From contig RECD01000168.1 of assembly GCA_007694185.1 (NCBI GenBank), positions 1-32,710 of the forward strand: a stretch of 32,710 bases of DNA. Reading direction: 5' to 3'. The stretch comes from Planctomycetaceae bacterium (lineage in GTDB: Bacteria; Planctomycetota; Planctomycetia; Pirellulales; Pirellulaceae). The notes under the pieces were generated by a model. It did not search any database. It saw only the letters and a list, made by a program, of their open reading frames with translations, and was not told the origin of the DNA. Positions within the stretch are counted from its first letter, which is position 1. Each line of letters opens with the position of its first letter. This document shows, in pieces, positions 25,673 to 32,710 of the stretch. Both the position numbers and the translations under genes were made by a program.

Positions 25673-27499
25673 GTGAACTTTCCCTTGCGTCGTCAAGACA
25701 TCCGCAACGTCGTCATCATCGCTCACGTCGACCATGGCAAGACGACTCTCGTCGATTGCTTGCTGCGCCAGAGCGGCCAGTACCGAGAAACCGAATTGCG
25801 AGGCGAACGGATCCTCGACAGCAACGATTTGGAACGCGAACGAGGAATCACGATCCTCGCCAAGAACATCGCGATCCACTACCGCGGCGTGAAGATCAAT
25901 CTGATCGATACCCCTGGCCACGCCGATTTTGGTGGCGAGGTCGAGCGGGTTGTCAGCATGGCGGACGGGGCGCTGGTTCTGGTCGACGCCGCCGAAGGCC
26001 CGATGCCGCAAACCCGCTTCGTGCTGGAGAAGGCGTTGCAGGCCGGCGCCAAGCCGATCGTTGTGGTGAACAAGGTCGACCGACCGGACGGCCGCCCGAA
26101 AGAGGCGCTAGACGAAGCGCTCGAATTGCTCGCCGAACTCGGTGGCGAACATTTGCTGGACGATGTCGAATTCGTCTTCACCTCGGCTAAGGAAGGTTAC
26201 GCGACGCGGAACCCGGATGTATTGACCGACAGCATGTGCCCCCTGCTCGACATGCTCGTCGACGGCTTGCCCGGGCCGGAAGTGGAACCGGACGCGCCGT
26301 TGCAGATGATGGTCACGACACTCGATTGGTCCGAATACGTCGGCCGAATCGCCGTCGGACGGATCAACACCGGCAAGCTTCGCGCCGGCCAAATCATCGA
26401 TTTGCACGGCCACGAGGGTGTTCGCCGCACGAAGATCGCCGGGTTGTACGTCTTCGATAAACTAAGCCGGATCGCCGCCGACGAGGTGAGTGCGGGCGAC
26501 TTGGTCGCCATCGAAGGGCTGGAAGACGTCGAAATCGGGGACACGATTTCGGCGATCGAGTCGGGCGCGGCGATGGTCCGCTTGGCGGTCGATGAACCGA
26601 CGCTCGAAATGGTGTTCAGCGTCAACTCGTCGCCGCTAGTAGGCCGCGAAGGGAAGTACGTGACGACCCGCCAATTGAAGGCGCGGCTAGAAAAAGAACT
26701 GGAACGCAACGTCGCCCTGAGGGTCGAGCCGGTGGTGGGGACGGAAGCCTACGCCGTCCGTGGCCGCGGCGTCCTGCACCTGGCCGTGCTGATCGAAACG
26801 ATGCGGCGGGAAGGGTACGAGCTGAGTGTCAGCAAACCGCGAGTGGTCTTCAAGCAGATCGACGGCAAGACGCACGAGCCGTTCGAAACGTTGGCGGTCG
26901 AAGTGCCGGCCGACAACATGGGCCCGGTGATGGAATTGGTCGGCAACCGTCGCGGCCAGCTAGAAGAGATGAACCAGCGGGGCGATTACAGCTTGCTGCG
27001 GTTCCTGATCCCCGCCCGGGGGCTGATCGGCCTCCGTACCCGCCTGCTCAACGCGACCCGCGGCACGGCGATCATCAATCACCGATTCGAGAGCTACCGG
27101 CCGGTCGAAGGGGATGTGCCGCACCGCAGCAACGGCGTGCTGGTTTCGATGGTCGCCGGCAAGGCGATGCCGTTCGCCCTGTTCGCACTCCAGGATCGCG
27201 CCGAACTGTTCGTCGCCCCCGGCGAGACGATTTACGAAGGGATGATCGTCGGCGAAAACGCTCGCGATAACGATCTGGTCGTGAACCCCTGCCGCGAAAA
27301 GAAACTGACGAACATGCGGGCGTCCGGCAGCGACGAAAACGTGATCCTCAAGCCGCCTCGCCAAATGTCGCTCGAAGCGGCACTGGAATACATCGAGGAT
27401 GACGAGTTAGTTGAGATCACGCCGCAAAGCATCCGCCTCCGCAAGACGATGCTGCTCGAATCGGATCGACGTCGCCAAGGTCGCCAGAACGCATCTTGA
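25673..27499 (+). CDS. typA: Ribosome-associated translational GTPase TypA/BipA
   Basis: A 608-residue GTPase, the expected size for TypA/BipA. It has G1 AHVDHGKT (17-24), the switch-I region with RERGITI, G3 DTPGHADF, G4 NKVDRPDG and G5 TSAKEG. EF-Tu-like domain II, EF-G-like domains III and V and the BipA-specific C-terminal domain follow ([64 protein letters not shown]). It acts on the ribosome, mainly under stress or low temperature. The start is a GTG at 25673; a TTG at 25684 is an alternative. No clear Shine-Dalgarno sequence is present. It is divergent from the nqr operon. Confidence 0.97.
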   Translation: MNFPLRRQDIRNVVIIAHVDHGKTTLVDCLLRQSGQYRETELRGERILDSNDLERERGITILAKNIAIHYRGVKINLIDTPGHADFGGEVERVVSMADGALVLVDAAEGPMPQTRFVLEKALQAGAKPIVVVNKVDRPDGRPKEALDEALELLAELGGEHLLDDVEFVFTSAKEGYATRNPDVLTDSMCPLLDMLVDGLPGPEVEPDAPLQMMVTTLDWSEYVGRIAVGRINTGKLRAGQIIDLHGHEGVRRTKIAGLYVFDKLSRIAADEVSAGDLVAIEGLEDVEIGDTISAIESGAAMVRLAVDEPTLEMVFSVNSSPLVGREGKYVTTRQLKARLEKELERNVALRVEPVVGTEAYAVRGRGVLHLAVLIETMRREGYELSVSKPRVVFKQIDGKTHEPFETLAVEVPADNMGPVMELVGNRRGQLEEMNQRGDYSLLRFLIPARGLIGLRTRLLNATRGTAIINHRFESYRPVEGDVPHRSNGVLVSMVAGKAMPFALFALQDRAELFVAPGETIYEGMIVGENARDNDLVVNPCREKKLTNMRASGSDENVILKPPRQMSLEAALEYIEDDELVEITPQSIRLRKTMLLESDRRRQGRQNAS

Positions 27500-27566
27500 T
27501 CGGACCGTCTTCTGCGAACCGCGTGACCGCAGACCGACACGAAGTGGCCCGTCGGTTGTCGAACGC

Positions 27567-27584
27567 CGCTTGTCTCGGCAAGCG
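27567..27584. terminator. Weak hairpin between convergent typA and DUF255 genes
   Basis: CGCTTG (27567-27572) pairs with CAAGCG (27579-27584) around a 6-nt loop in the 95-nt convergent spacer. There is no T-run, so termination is suggested only by location. Confidence 0.3.
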
Positions 27585-27594
27585 ATCCACGCCA

Positions 27595-30111
27595 CTACTC
27601 GGACCCCGTGATCTCCAGCGGCAGACGAATCCGCGTCTGCTGGGCCTCCAGGCAGCGGCGGTCGTCGCAGGCCTGTGTCGTGAGCGACATGCTGAGCACG
27701 ATCGGTCCCGCCGTGGCGGTCTGCGTCGCCGTCACCGGGACGCGGAACTCGATCGTCCCCCGATAGATTTGCAACTCGCGTTTCAGCACCGAATCGGCTT
27801 TCACCACCGCGGCCGGTCGGATGACATTCCCGATCTCCAGCCGGTCGCTGGCACCGACAACGATCCCGCTGGGTTGCACGAAATCGGCATCGACGTTGTC
27901 CGCGTAGAGGTGCCAACCTTCGTCGATGACGAGCCGGACCGTGATCATGCCGGACTCGCCGGGAGCCAGCTTGGTCGGTGCGGCGGTGACAACGATCGTG
28001 ACCGGGTCGACCCGCAACCGCAGGCCATCCGCGTCGGCCTCGGAAGGCAGCGTTTGCCGTTCGTCATCCGCGGTTTCGAGCAGTCGCGAAGTGGCGATCA
28101 ACAGATGCTCCGCCGCGAAAGGTTGCTGCGACATCAGCCCGGCGAGCGACCGCAACGCCCGCTCGGCCGCCTGACGATATTCGGCCTGTCCCGTCAACTC
28201 AGCGAGTTCGATCAACACCCGTGCCGCAACCCCGTTGGGATCAGGCAGGTTGCCGCCGCCGGTGAGATGCTTGGACCGCACCATCAGCTCCTCGTGGTCG
28301 ACCGAGGTAAAGAAGAATCCGCCGTCTTGTTTGTCTTCGAAGTCGCTGAGCAAACGATCGGCCAACGACCTGGCGGCGGTCAACCACCGCGGATCATCGG
28401 TCGCGAGGTGCAGTTCGAGCAGCCCGCGAATGAAGTAGACGTGGTCATCGAGGTAGCCGGCCGTTTTCGCTTGACCGGCCCGGTGGGTGCGGAGCAATTT
28501 GCCGTCGCGAACCATCGAATCGAGGATGAAGTCGGCCGCCCTCTCGGCGGTGCGAACGTACTCGGGGACTTCCAAAACCCGTCCCGCGTAAGCCAAGGAG
28601 CTGATCATCAGCCCGTTCCAACTGGCCAACACCTTGTCGTCTTTGTGCGGTTGCGGCCACTTCTGCCGAGCGGCTAACAGCCGCTGGCGGATCGCCGCCA
28701 TCCGCGCCGCGAACGCCTCGCGATCGACGCCCCGCTCGTCCGCGACATCATCGAGCGGCCGGCGCAAGTGGGGGATGTTGGCTCCGGTCAGTTTACCGGT
28801 AGCCTCCTCGCGAAAGTTTCCCTCCGGACGGAATTGATAGACCTCGCGGAACAGCGGCGCGTCCTCGGCATCCAAAGCCTCGTCCACCGATGCGGCGGTC
28901 CAAACGTACGCTTCGCCCTCCTTGCCGACTTCGCCCGAATCGAGCGCCGAATAAAATCCTCCCGACTCTGCGGTCATCTCGCGGACGACCCAACCGTGGA
29001 TGTCAGCGACCGCGTCGCGATATCGTGGGTTGCCGGTCAATTCGAAGCCGCTCGCGTAAACTTGCACCAGTTGCGCGTTGTCGTAGAGCATCTTTTCGAA
29101 GTGCGGCAGCAACCACTCGGCGTCGGTCGAGTAACGGTGAAAGCCGCCACCGATGTGATCGTGCATGCCGCCCAACCACATCGCATCGAGCGTCCGCGTG
29201 ATCGGTGACATCAGCTTCTCGTCACGCGTATCGTGGAAATGCCGGATCAGCAATTCCAGCGTCGCGTGCGGAGGAAATTTGGGGGCACCGACCATACCGC
29301 CGTGGACCGGGTCGAACCGACCGACCAACCCGGCGACGCCTTGACGAACCAGGTCGGCGGTCACCGGCACCACAGCGGCCGCCTCGGGTTCGCCGACCCG
29401 TGCCGCCATGGCAACCAAGTTGTCGGCTTGGCGATCGACCTCCTCACGCCGCGTCTTCCAGACATCGGCCAAGGCTTTGAGCGAATCGATGAATTGTTGC
29501 TTAGGGAAATACGTCCCCGCCATCCACGGCTTGCCATCCGGTTTCAACCAGACCGAATTCGGCCAGCCGCCGCGGCGGGTGATCAGTTGGGTGATCAGCA
29601 TGTACTGCTCGTCGATGTCGGGACGCTCCTCGCGGTCGACCTTGATCGCGATGAAGTGTTCGTTCAGTACCGCCGCCACCTCCTCGCTCTCGAACGACTC
29701 GATCTCCATCACGTGACACCAATAGCAAGTCGAATAGCCGACCGACAGGAAGACCGGCTTGTCCTCCCGCCTCGCCTTCTCGAACGCCTCCTCGCCCCAC
29801 GGGTACCAGTTCACCGGGTTGTGAGCGTGCTGCAACAGGTACGGGCTGGTCTCGTCGATCAGCCGATTGGTGTGGGCGTGTTCCGACTCGGATCGCGACA
29901 CGGCACTGGGCTCCTGCGGTTCGGTGGGTGGTGGCGTGGCTGCCTGGCCGGTGACCGTCAACGCCGTGATGGTAACCAGAGCCACAACGACCGGCACGAT
30001 CCGACCGCAGGTGCTCGCGCCACGTGGTTCTGAACGCCAGTGGCTCAAGCCAGGCCGGAGCGTCCGCCCCCCCGGGAAGCGGGGCGTCAATCGTGGCGGG
30101 TCGACGGTCAT
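27595..30111 (-). CDS. DUF255 (YyaL-type) thioredoxin-like protein with DsbD-alpha-like C-terminus
   Basis: An 838-residue protein. A hydrophobic segment (about 38-57) gives export or membrane anchoring. The DUF255 thioredoxin-like domain (80-240) has [24 protein letters not shown], a redox CYWC pair in [12 protein letters not shown] (C129, C132) and [14 protein letters not shown] long helical-barrel region follows, like the (alpha/alpha)6 glycosidase-type part of YyaL/SPATA20 ([42 protein letters not shown]). The last 125 residues resemble the alpha domain of DsbD ([40 protein letters not shown]), an addition beyond the usual family length. A role in disulfide or quality-control chemistry outside the cytoplasm is inference. 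Confidence 0.85.
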   Translation of the reverse strand: MTVDPPRLTPRFPGGRTLRPGLSHWRSEPRGASTCGRIVPVVVALVTITALTVTGQAATPPPTEPQEPSAVSRSESEHAHTNRLIDETSPYLLQHAHNPVNWYPWGEEAFEKARREDKPVFLSVGYSTCYWCHVMEIESFESEEVAAVLNEHFIAIKVDREERPDIDEQYMLITQLITRRGGWPNSVWLKPDGKPWMAGTYFPKQQFIDSLKALADVWKTRREEVDRQADNLVAMAARVGEPEAAAVVPVTADLVRQGVAGLVGRFDPVHGGMVGAPKFPPHATLELLIRHFHDTRDEKLMSPITRTLDAMWLGGMHDHIGGGFHRYSTDAEWLLPHFEKMLYDNAQLVQVYASGFELTGNPRYRDAVADIHGWVVREMTAESGGFYSALDSGEVGKEGEAYVWTAASVDEALDAEDAPLFREVYQFRPEGNFREEATGKLTGANIPHLRRPLDDVADERGVDREAFAARMAAIRQRLLAARQKWPQPHKDDKVLASWNGLMISSLAYAGRVLEVPEYVRTAERAADFILDSMVRDGKLLRTHRAGQAKTAGYLDDHVYFIRGLLELHLATDDPRWLTAARSLADRLLSDFEDKQDGGFFFTSVDHEELMVRSKHLTGGGNLPDPNGVAARVLIELAELTGQAEYRQAAERALRSLAGLMSQQPFAAEHLLIATSRLLETADDERQTLPSEADADGLRLRVDPVTIVVTAAPTKLAPGESGMITVRLVIDEGWHLYADNVDADFVQPSGIVVGASDRLEIGNVIRPAAVVKADSVLKRELQIYRGTIEFRVPVTATQTATAGPIVLSMSLTTQACDDRRCLEAQQTRIRLPLEITGSE

Positions 30112-30598
30112 CGCATCGGCTCGGTGAGTAGCGAGGATTCGGACTGCGGTAACGATTCGAAAGTGGCTACCGGGATCATTCCGGGCGTCCCCATGCGTTC
30201 CATGACAGGGCTTCCGGACCGCTCGGTACGCACCTGCCCCAAGTCGTTGGCGTTGGCGTTGGCGTTGGCGTTGGCGTTGGCGTTGGCGTTGGCGTTGCTT
30301 TCCCGATGATTTGGGAGTTCAACCGTTGTTTTTACCAAAACTCTGATCGCTTGGGAGCGCTCCAGCAACGACCGGGATCGTGCCAGCCACGAATTCTGCC
30401 ATGGCCCCACGAGGGATCGGCAACGAAACTTCATTGCCCCAAAAAACGCAAACGGTGATAACCCAGGACGCCAGAGCTTGCCCGCTTCATTGCATCGCGC
30501 TGAGGCGCACACCCAAGCCTACTCAGAACTGAAATCTTCGCGTCAGTATGCCGATTACTCAGCCGGCAAAGTCCGGCAACCCCTTAGGGTCGTGCGGT
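30112..30598. other. Gene-free stretch with hexanucleotide repeat
   Basis: No supported gene. It holds the promoter side of the DUF255 gene, the (GTTGGC) array at 30246-30297, and a hairpin GCCGG/CAAAGT/CCGGC near 30562-30577. A minus-strand frame covering it is only a readthrough of the repeat. Confidence 0.55.
30246..30297. repeat. (GTTGGC)8 microsatellite
   Basis: Eight perfect GTTGGC hexamers plus a partial ninth, upstream of the DUF255 gene (start 30111). On the minus strand it would encode alternating Asn-Ala. Copy number could vary by slippage. Confidence 0.9.
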
Positions 30599-30673
30599 AA
30601 AAAAGTGTCCGGAACCTTTTGCGAGGAACTCGCCCTTCGGGTGCTTCGCACAAAAGGTTCCGGGCACTTTTTT
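30599..30673. repeat. REP-like cloverleaf palindrome, copy 2
   Basis: Same element as at 54-123. Arms at 30605-30621 and 30651-30667 pair with one wobble-type difference (GGGCAC for GGACAC) and are extended by A6/T6. Inside are GCGAG/GAA/CTCGC (30621-30633), CCC/TTC/GGG (30633-30641) and GTGC/TTC/GCAC (30641-30651). The inner hairpin block is in inverse order compared with copy 1, while the right flank (T-run, CGCTC-TTGCTT, then a hairpin at 30691-30706) is in the same order. Confidence 0.8.
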
Positions 30674-30722
30674 CCGCTCATTGCTTAATCGCCGACCGCA
30701 ATCGGCCTCGTATATACACGGT

Positions 30723-31058
30723 TCATTCACTTTGCACGATGTCGGCGGACAGCATTTCAGGGTCATGAATTTCAAGCACGACGCCATTCGCCACGTCGCG
30801 TGCGCCTTCAGCGAGCGAGAATACCGCACCAATTTGCAATCGGTTGCGCTGCAACTCGGGTCGAAAGAATGTCAGGTCGGCAGTGACGCATTTGCCGGGG
30901 GATACAGATTCAGCGTCGTGTAACGTGATTGACACGTCGTTGTTGCGTCCGAGGTATCGGAATTGCGGTCGGTACCCGCTGGAAATCGGATAAAGGCGTC
31001 CGCCGTTTTCCGTCGTCATTAGCTTGATTCGAGCGCGCAGATGTGGGTTTGAATCCAT
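30723..31058 (-). CDS. Stand-alone EF-Tu domain-like small protein
   Basis: This 111-residue protein resembles the beta-barrel domain of elongation factor Tu without the GTPase part: HLRARIKLMTTENGGRLYPI, SSGYRPQFRYLGRNNDVSITL, SVSPGKCVTADLTFFRPEL and FSLAEGARDVANGVVLEI. In EF-Tu this barrel binds aminoacyl-tRNA and partner proteins, but a role for the isolated domain is not known. The ATG at 31058 lies 17 nt after the crossover point of an attC-like site (31076) in the same orientation, as in integron gene cassettes. No attC was recognised on its other side, where cloverleaf copy 2 sits. Confidence 0.75.
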   Translation of the reverse strand: MDSNPHLRARIKLMTTENGGRLYPISSGYRPQFRYLGRNNDVSITLHDAESVSPGKCVTADLTFFRPELQRNRLQIGAVFSLAEGARDVANGVVLEIHDPEMLSADIVQSE

Positions 31059-31069
31059 TTTTAAGACTT

Positions 31070-31165
31070 AGCGAACGGGGGCGCATCAGCGGGCCAGCGC
31101 CATGTGCATGACTTCAAAACCGACCCGACCGCCGCCGCTCCCGTGCATGCGATGGCTCTGTCACG
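31070..31165 (-). other. attC-like integron recombination site 1 (degenerate)
   Basis: Read on the minus strand, the site ends with an R' box GTTCGCT (31076-31070). One arm contains GCCGCTCCCGTGCAT (31134-31148), identical to the arm of the better site at 32358-32372. CGCAT pairs with ATGCG, and the rest of the stem (CAGCGGG, CCAGCG) is only partly complementary. The R'' box near 31153-31160 is poor. Position just ahead of the EF-Tu-like gene and the shared arm support the call. Confidence 0.55.
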
Positions 31166-31252
31166 TCTTGTTGATCGGACCGGACCAAACGAAACGCTCC
31201 GATCTGGTGGCTTCGTTGCTGAACAAGGGAGCGCCGGGCATGCGTGCCAAGC

Positions 31253-31486
31253 CTAGCGGTTAACAGTCGGAGTCCATGTAACCGTGAGACGATCCGATGC
31301 AGCGTTCGTCAGTGTAAGCATATCAACAGGATTGTTTCGGTACAATCTGGTAAGTCGGCCAACGGCGGTGTCGTTCTGCGCGTTCGATTTGTACGAGATG
31401 AGGCCTGTCGAGGTGCTCAGGTTGTGTAAATGCCAAGCTTTGTCGGCACCGCTGAAAGAATGTGTCGCCCTCCGGGCTCTGTGAGT
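31253..31486 (-). other. Unassigned open frame before attC-like site 1
   Basis: A 77-codon minus-strand frame lies between stops, with no convincing start codon. It ends ...DRLTVTWTPTVNR about 90 nt before attC-like site 1 and has cassette orientation. The composition is protein-like, but I recognise no family. It could be the tail of a damaged cassette gene. Confidence 0.25.
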
Positions 31487-32181
31487 TTATTTTCCTGGTT
31501 CCGGTGGCTTACGCCACCGGCAAGTCTGTGTCGCCCTGCGGGCTGAGATCTGCCTGCCGGTTGCGCTAGCGCTACTGATGCCGACGCGGGGTCTCAGGTG
31601 CTGCGAGGAACTGGGGACAACGTTCGGATGTTGCCGGCAATCGCTCGCGCCGTTGGTGCCGTTGGAGGGCTGGGGCGTACTGGCTGCGGGTAGCTGCGAA
31701 GGTTTTCGGGCTTGGTGGGCAGCGTCTTGGGAGCGGTTCGCGCGAAGGCGCGAAGACGCGAAGTTTTGAAGGTTCGTGTAGCGATTTTTTGTAGGTGATT
31801 TTCGTGGATTTGATGGCCGTGGGGCGCGGCGGAGCGTGAGGACCGAGAAGTGAGGTACACAGCGCGGTGGGTGAGCCGATCGAGTGCGCTGTTGATCTGC
31901 GACCCCTGCGGGGTCGACGGCGTTTTTTTTGCGTCTATCCCCGGGTGCGCTGCGCGACCCGGGGCTTATAGCTTTGATGCCTTCGGCATAGGGAGGTGAG
32001 AGGGGCGGTGAGGCTTGGCGGGATGTGAAGCGGGGGACAGCCGTGCGTTGGCGAGGCGGCCGGTTTCATTGGCAAGTATGTGTCGCCCGCCGGGCTAAGA
32101 AGACAGGCGGTCATGCTCCGGGCTATCACCGTTTGTGCCGTTGGCACGCTGACGGCCATCTTCCGTTCCGTCCGACGGAAC
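31467..32181. repeat. Cluster of mini-hairpins with mostly three-base loops
   Basis: Ten small inverted repeats occur in 715 nt: GCCC/TCC/GGGC (31467), an 8-bp stem with TTAC loop (31501-31520), GCCC/TGC/GGGC (31533), GCGCTAGCGC (31563), CGACCCC/TGC/GGGGTCG (31900-31916), CCCCGGGT...ACCCGGGG (31939-31964), ATGCC/TTC/GGCAT (31977-31989), GCCC/GCC/GGGC (32085), GTGCC/GTT/GGCAC (32135-32147) and GTTCCGT/CCG/ACGGAAC (32165-32181). A GCGCGAAGGCGCGAAGACGCG direct repeat lies near 31739-31760. No intact gene occurs in the cluster. Confidence 0.7.
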
Positions 32182-32284
32182 AGAAGTTGGGTGGTACGTT
32201 CCGCCGGTCTGCGATGACGAGGTTGGGATGCACTCTCCCCGTCAAGTGACCGACGATCGTAGTCTCGATGTAGACGGTGTCCAT
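32123..32284 (-). pseudogene. Second PIN-domain gene, truncated integron cassette
   Basis: The frame starts ATGGACACCGTC and reads MDTVYIETTIVGHLTGRVHP, then NLVIADRR. This is the conserved opening of a PIN-domain subfamily in which YIETT replaces the usual LDTN. About 28 residues fit the family. The rest is a translation of the mini-hairpins and stops at 32123 after 53 codons, where a full protein would need about 130-150. The start is about 22 nt from the crossover point of attC-like site 2, so it occupies the first-gene position of a cassette. Confidence 0.65.
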
Positions 32285-32300
32285 CACGACAGTCTAGCAC

Positions 32301-32380
32301 GACGAACGATCACGGGGCGGCGACGATTGATCTTCCATTTCACCTCCGCCCGACTTCGCCGCTCCCGTGCATCGAATTGT
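32301..32380 (-). other. attC-like integron recombination site 2
   Basis: On the plus strand CGAT (32307-32310), CACGGG (32311-32316) and GCGGCG (32317-32322) pair with ATCG (32371-32374), CCCGTG (32364-32369) and CGCCGC (32357-32362). This leaves single unpaired bases C32370 and T32363 on one arm. Two extrahelical bases on one arm of a long stem are the hallmark of attC sites. The R' box is GTTCGTC on the minus strand (32307-32301). The opposite box is interrupted after AATTGT by a group II intron. The integrase gene is not in the window. Confidence 0.72.
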
Positions 32381-32710
32381 GTACGCCCGGCATGGGCGTG
32401 ATTGTTGTGGGGTGCGAGTCCCCTGTACGAGTTTGGGAACCTTTTTTAGTCGGAGGTCAGTATACCAAATGATCGCTCTGCAAAGGGAAGTACGAGGCGA
32501 AGGCAACTGCGTCCGGGTGACCGGGGGTGGGAAGGAAGCCTGCGGACGTATGGGTAAGCGCCGGGTCTGTTCAGCCCCACCCGGATGCGTCCACGCCAAA
32601 GCTGCGAGGTCACGAACAGAAACGCGGTACAAGGCCGGAGAGGTCAGGCGAGTGTGCCCAACATCACGAAGCCGTCCCCAGACGACCGCTCAGGTAAACC
32701 GCGGGCTTGT
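32379..32710 (+). ncRNA. Group II intron, 5' part (probably class C, attC-inserted)
   Basis: The intron starts near GTGTACG at 32379 (plus or minus 2). ACGCCC/GGCAT/GGGCGT (32383-32399) and GGGG/TGCGAGT/CCCC (32409-32423) follow, which are familiar helices at the start of domain I in bacterial group II introns. Sequence such as GGCAACTGCGTCCGGGTGAC continues in the same style. It begins inside the R'' box of attC-like site 2 and runs opposite to the cassette genes, as known for class-C introns that insert into attC sites. The reverse-transcriptase gene and 3' end lie beyond the window. Exact boundaries are not proven. Confidence 0.7.

Noticed and set aside
30108-30512. Minus-strand frame with a long Asn-Ala repeat
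   Set aside because: The repeat is the translation of the GTTGGC array, and the flanking residues show no domain or ribosome-binding site.
31594-31860. Minus-strand frame of 88 codons in the hairpin cluster
   Set aside because: It translates repeat-rich DNA including the GCGAAGACGCG repeat and has no recognisable domain.
31900-31929. Hairpin CGACCCC/TGC/GGGGTCG followed by a T8 run as an intrinsic terminator
   Set aside because: The T-run begins several bases after the stem and no plus-strand gene ends there; it fits better as one of the mini-hairpins.
32294-32632. Minus-strand frame of 112 codons over attC site 2 and the intron
   Set aside because: It crosses two structured elements on the opposite strand and resembles no protein family.

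Overview
The window looks like a chromosomal segment of a planctomycete, probably Pirellulaceae (Rhodopirellula-like). This rests on gene content rather than a marker gene: DUF1080 (3-keto-disaccharide hydrolase-like) domains fused to a PQQ-type sugar dehydrogenase and to a multihaem cytochrome/PA14 protein, a DUF1501 protein with a twin-arginine-type leader, a secreted beta-helix protein, a complete Na+-translocating NADH:quinone reductase, high-GC DNA with long antisense shadow frames, and many small palindromic repeats. No rRNA, tRNA or CRISPR array was seen.

Layout. 1-890: decayed DNA with a palindromic cloverleaf repeat, a hairpin, the C-terminal remnant of an IS4-type transposase and a tandem CACCTTTCG repeat. 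892-3557 (+): a membrane-anchored HMA-like protein, a glucose 1-dehydrogenase-like enzyme and a cobalamin-binding-type protein. 3684-9386 (-): two large secreted oxidative proteins sharing a DUF1080 domain, probably co-transcribed. 9638-16196: an EEP phosphodiesterase, cardiolipin synthase, a DUF1501 protein, a secreted carbohydrate-binding or lyase-like protein and a parallel beta-helix protein. 16314-17452: a small mobile island in which a GxxExxY gene bounded by 23-bp terminal inverted repeats sits inside a toxin-antitoxin operon and has cut off the PIN-domain toxin after about 12 codons. 17526-19121: an NAD(P)-binding/DUF2867 protein. 19205-25253 (-): nqrABCDEF in order, preceded by a perfect 26-bp palindrome that contains a consensus-like Rex operator. 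25673-27499: typA/bipA. 27595-30111 (-): a DUF255 thioredoxin-like protein with a DsbD-alpha-like C-terminus.

30112-32710 is accessory DNA: a hexanucleotide repeat, a second cloverleaf repeat, and what I read as the edge of an integron cassette array in minus orientation. The array has an EF-Tu-domain-like small gene starting 17 nt from an attC-like site, a cassette holding only the first part of a second PIN-domain gene followed by a cluster of tiny hairpins, and a second, well-formed attC. The 5' part of a group II intron begins exactly in that attC's outer box and runs off the window.

How the parts work together. The housekeeping core is respiratory and redox-related (Nqr, the predicted Rex site, cytochrome and sugar-oxidising secreted proteins). 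The accessory parts share a theme: palindromic or inverted-repeat DNA has repeatedly inserted into toxin-antitoxin or integron-type genes. Every family assignment comes from reading motifs by eye; no database search was run.
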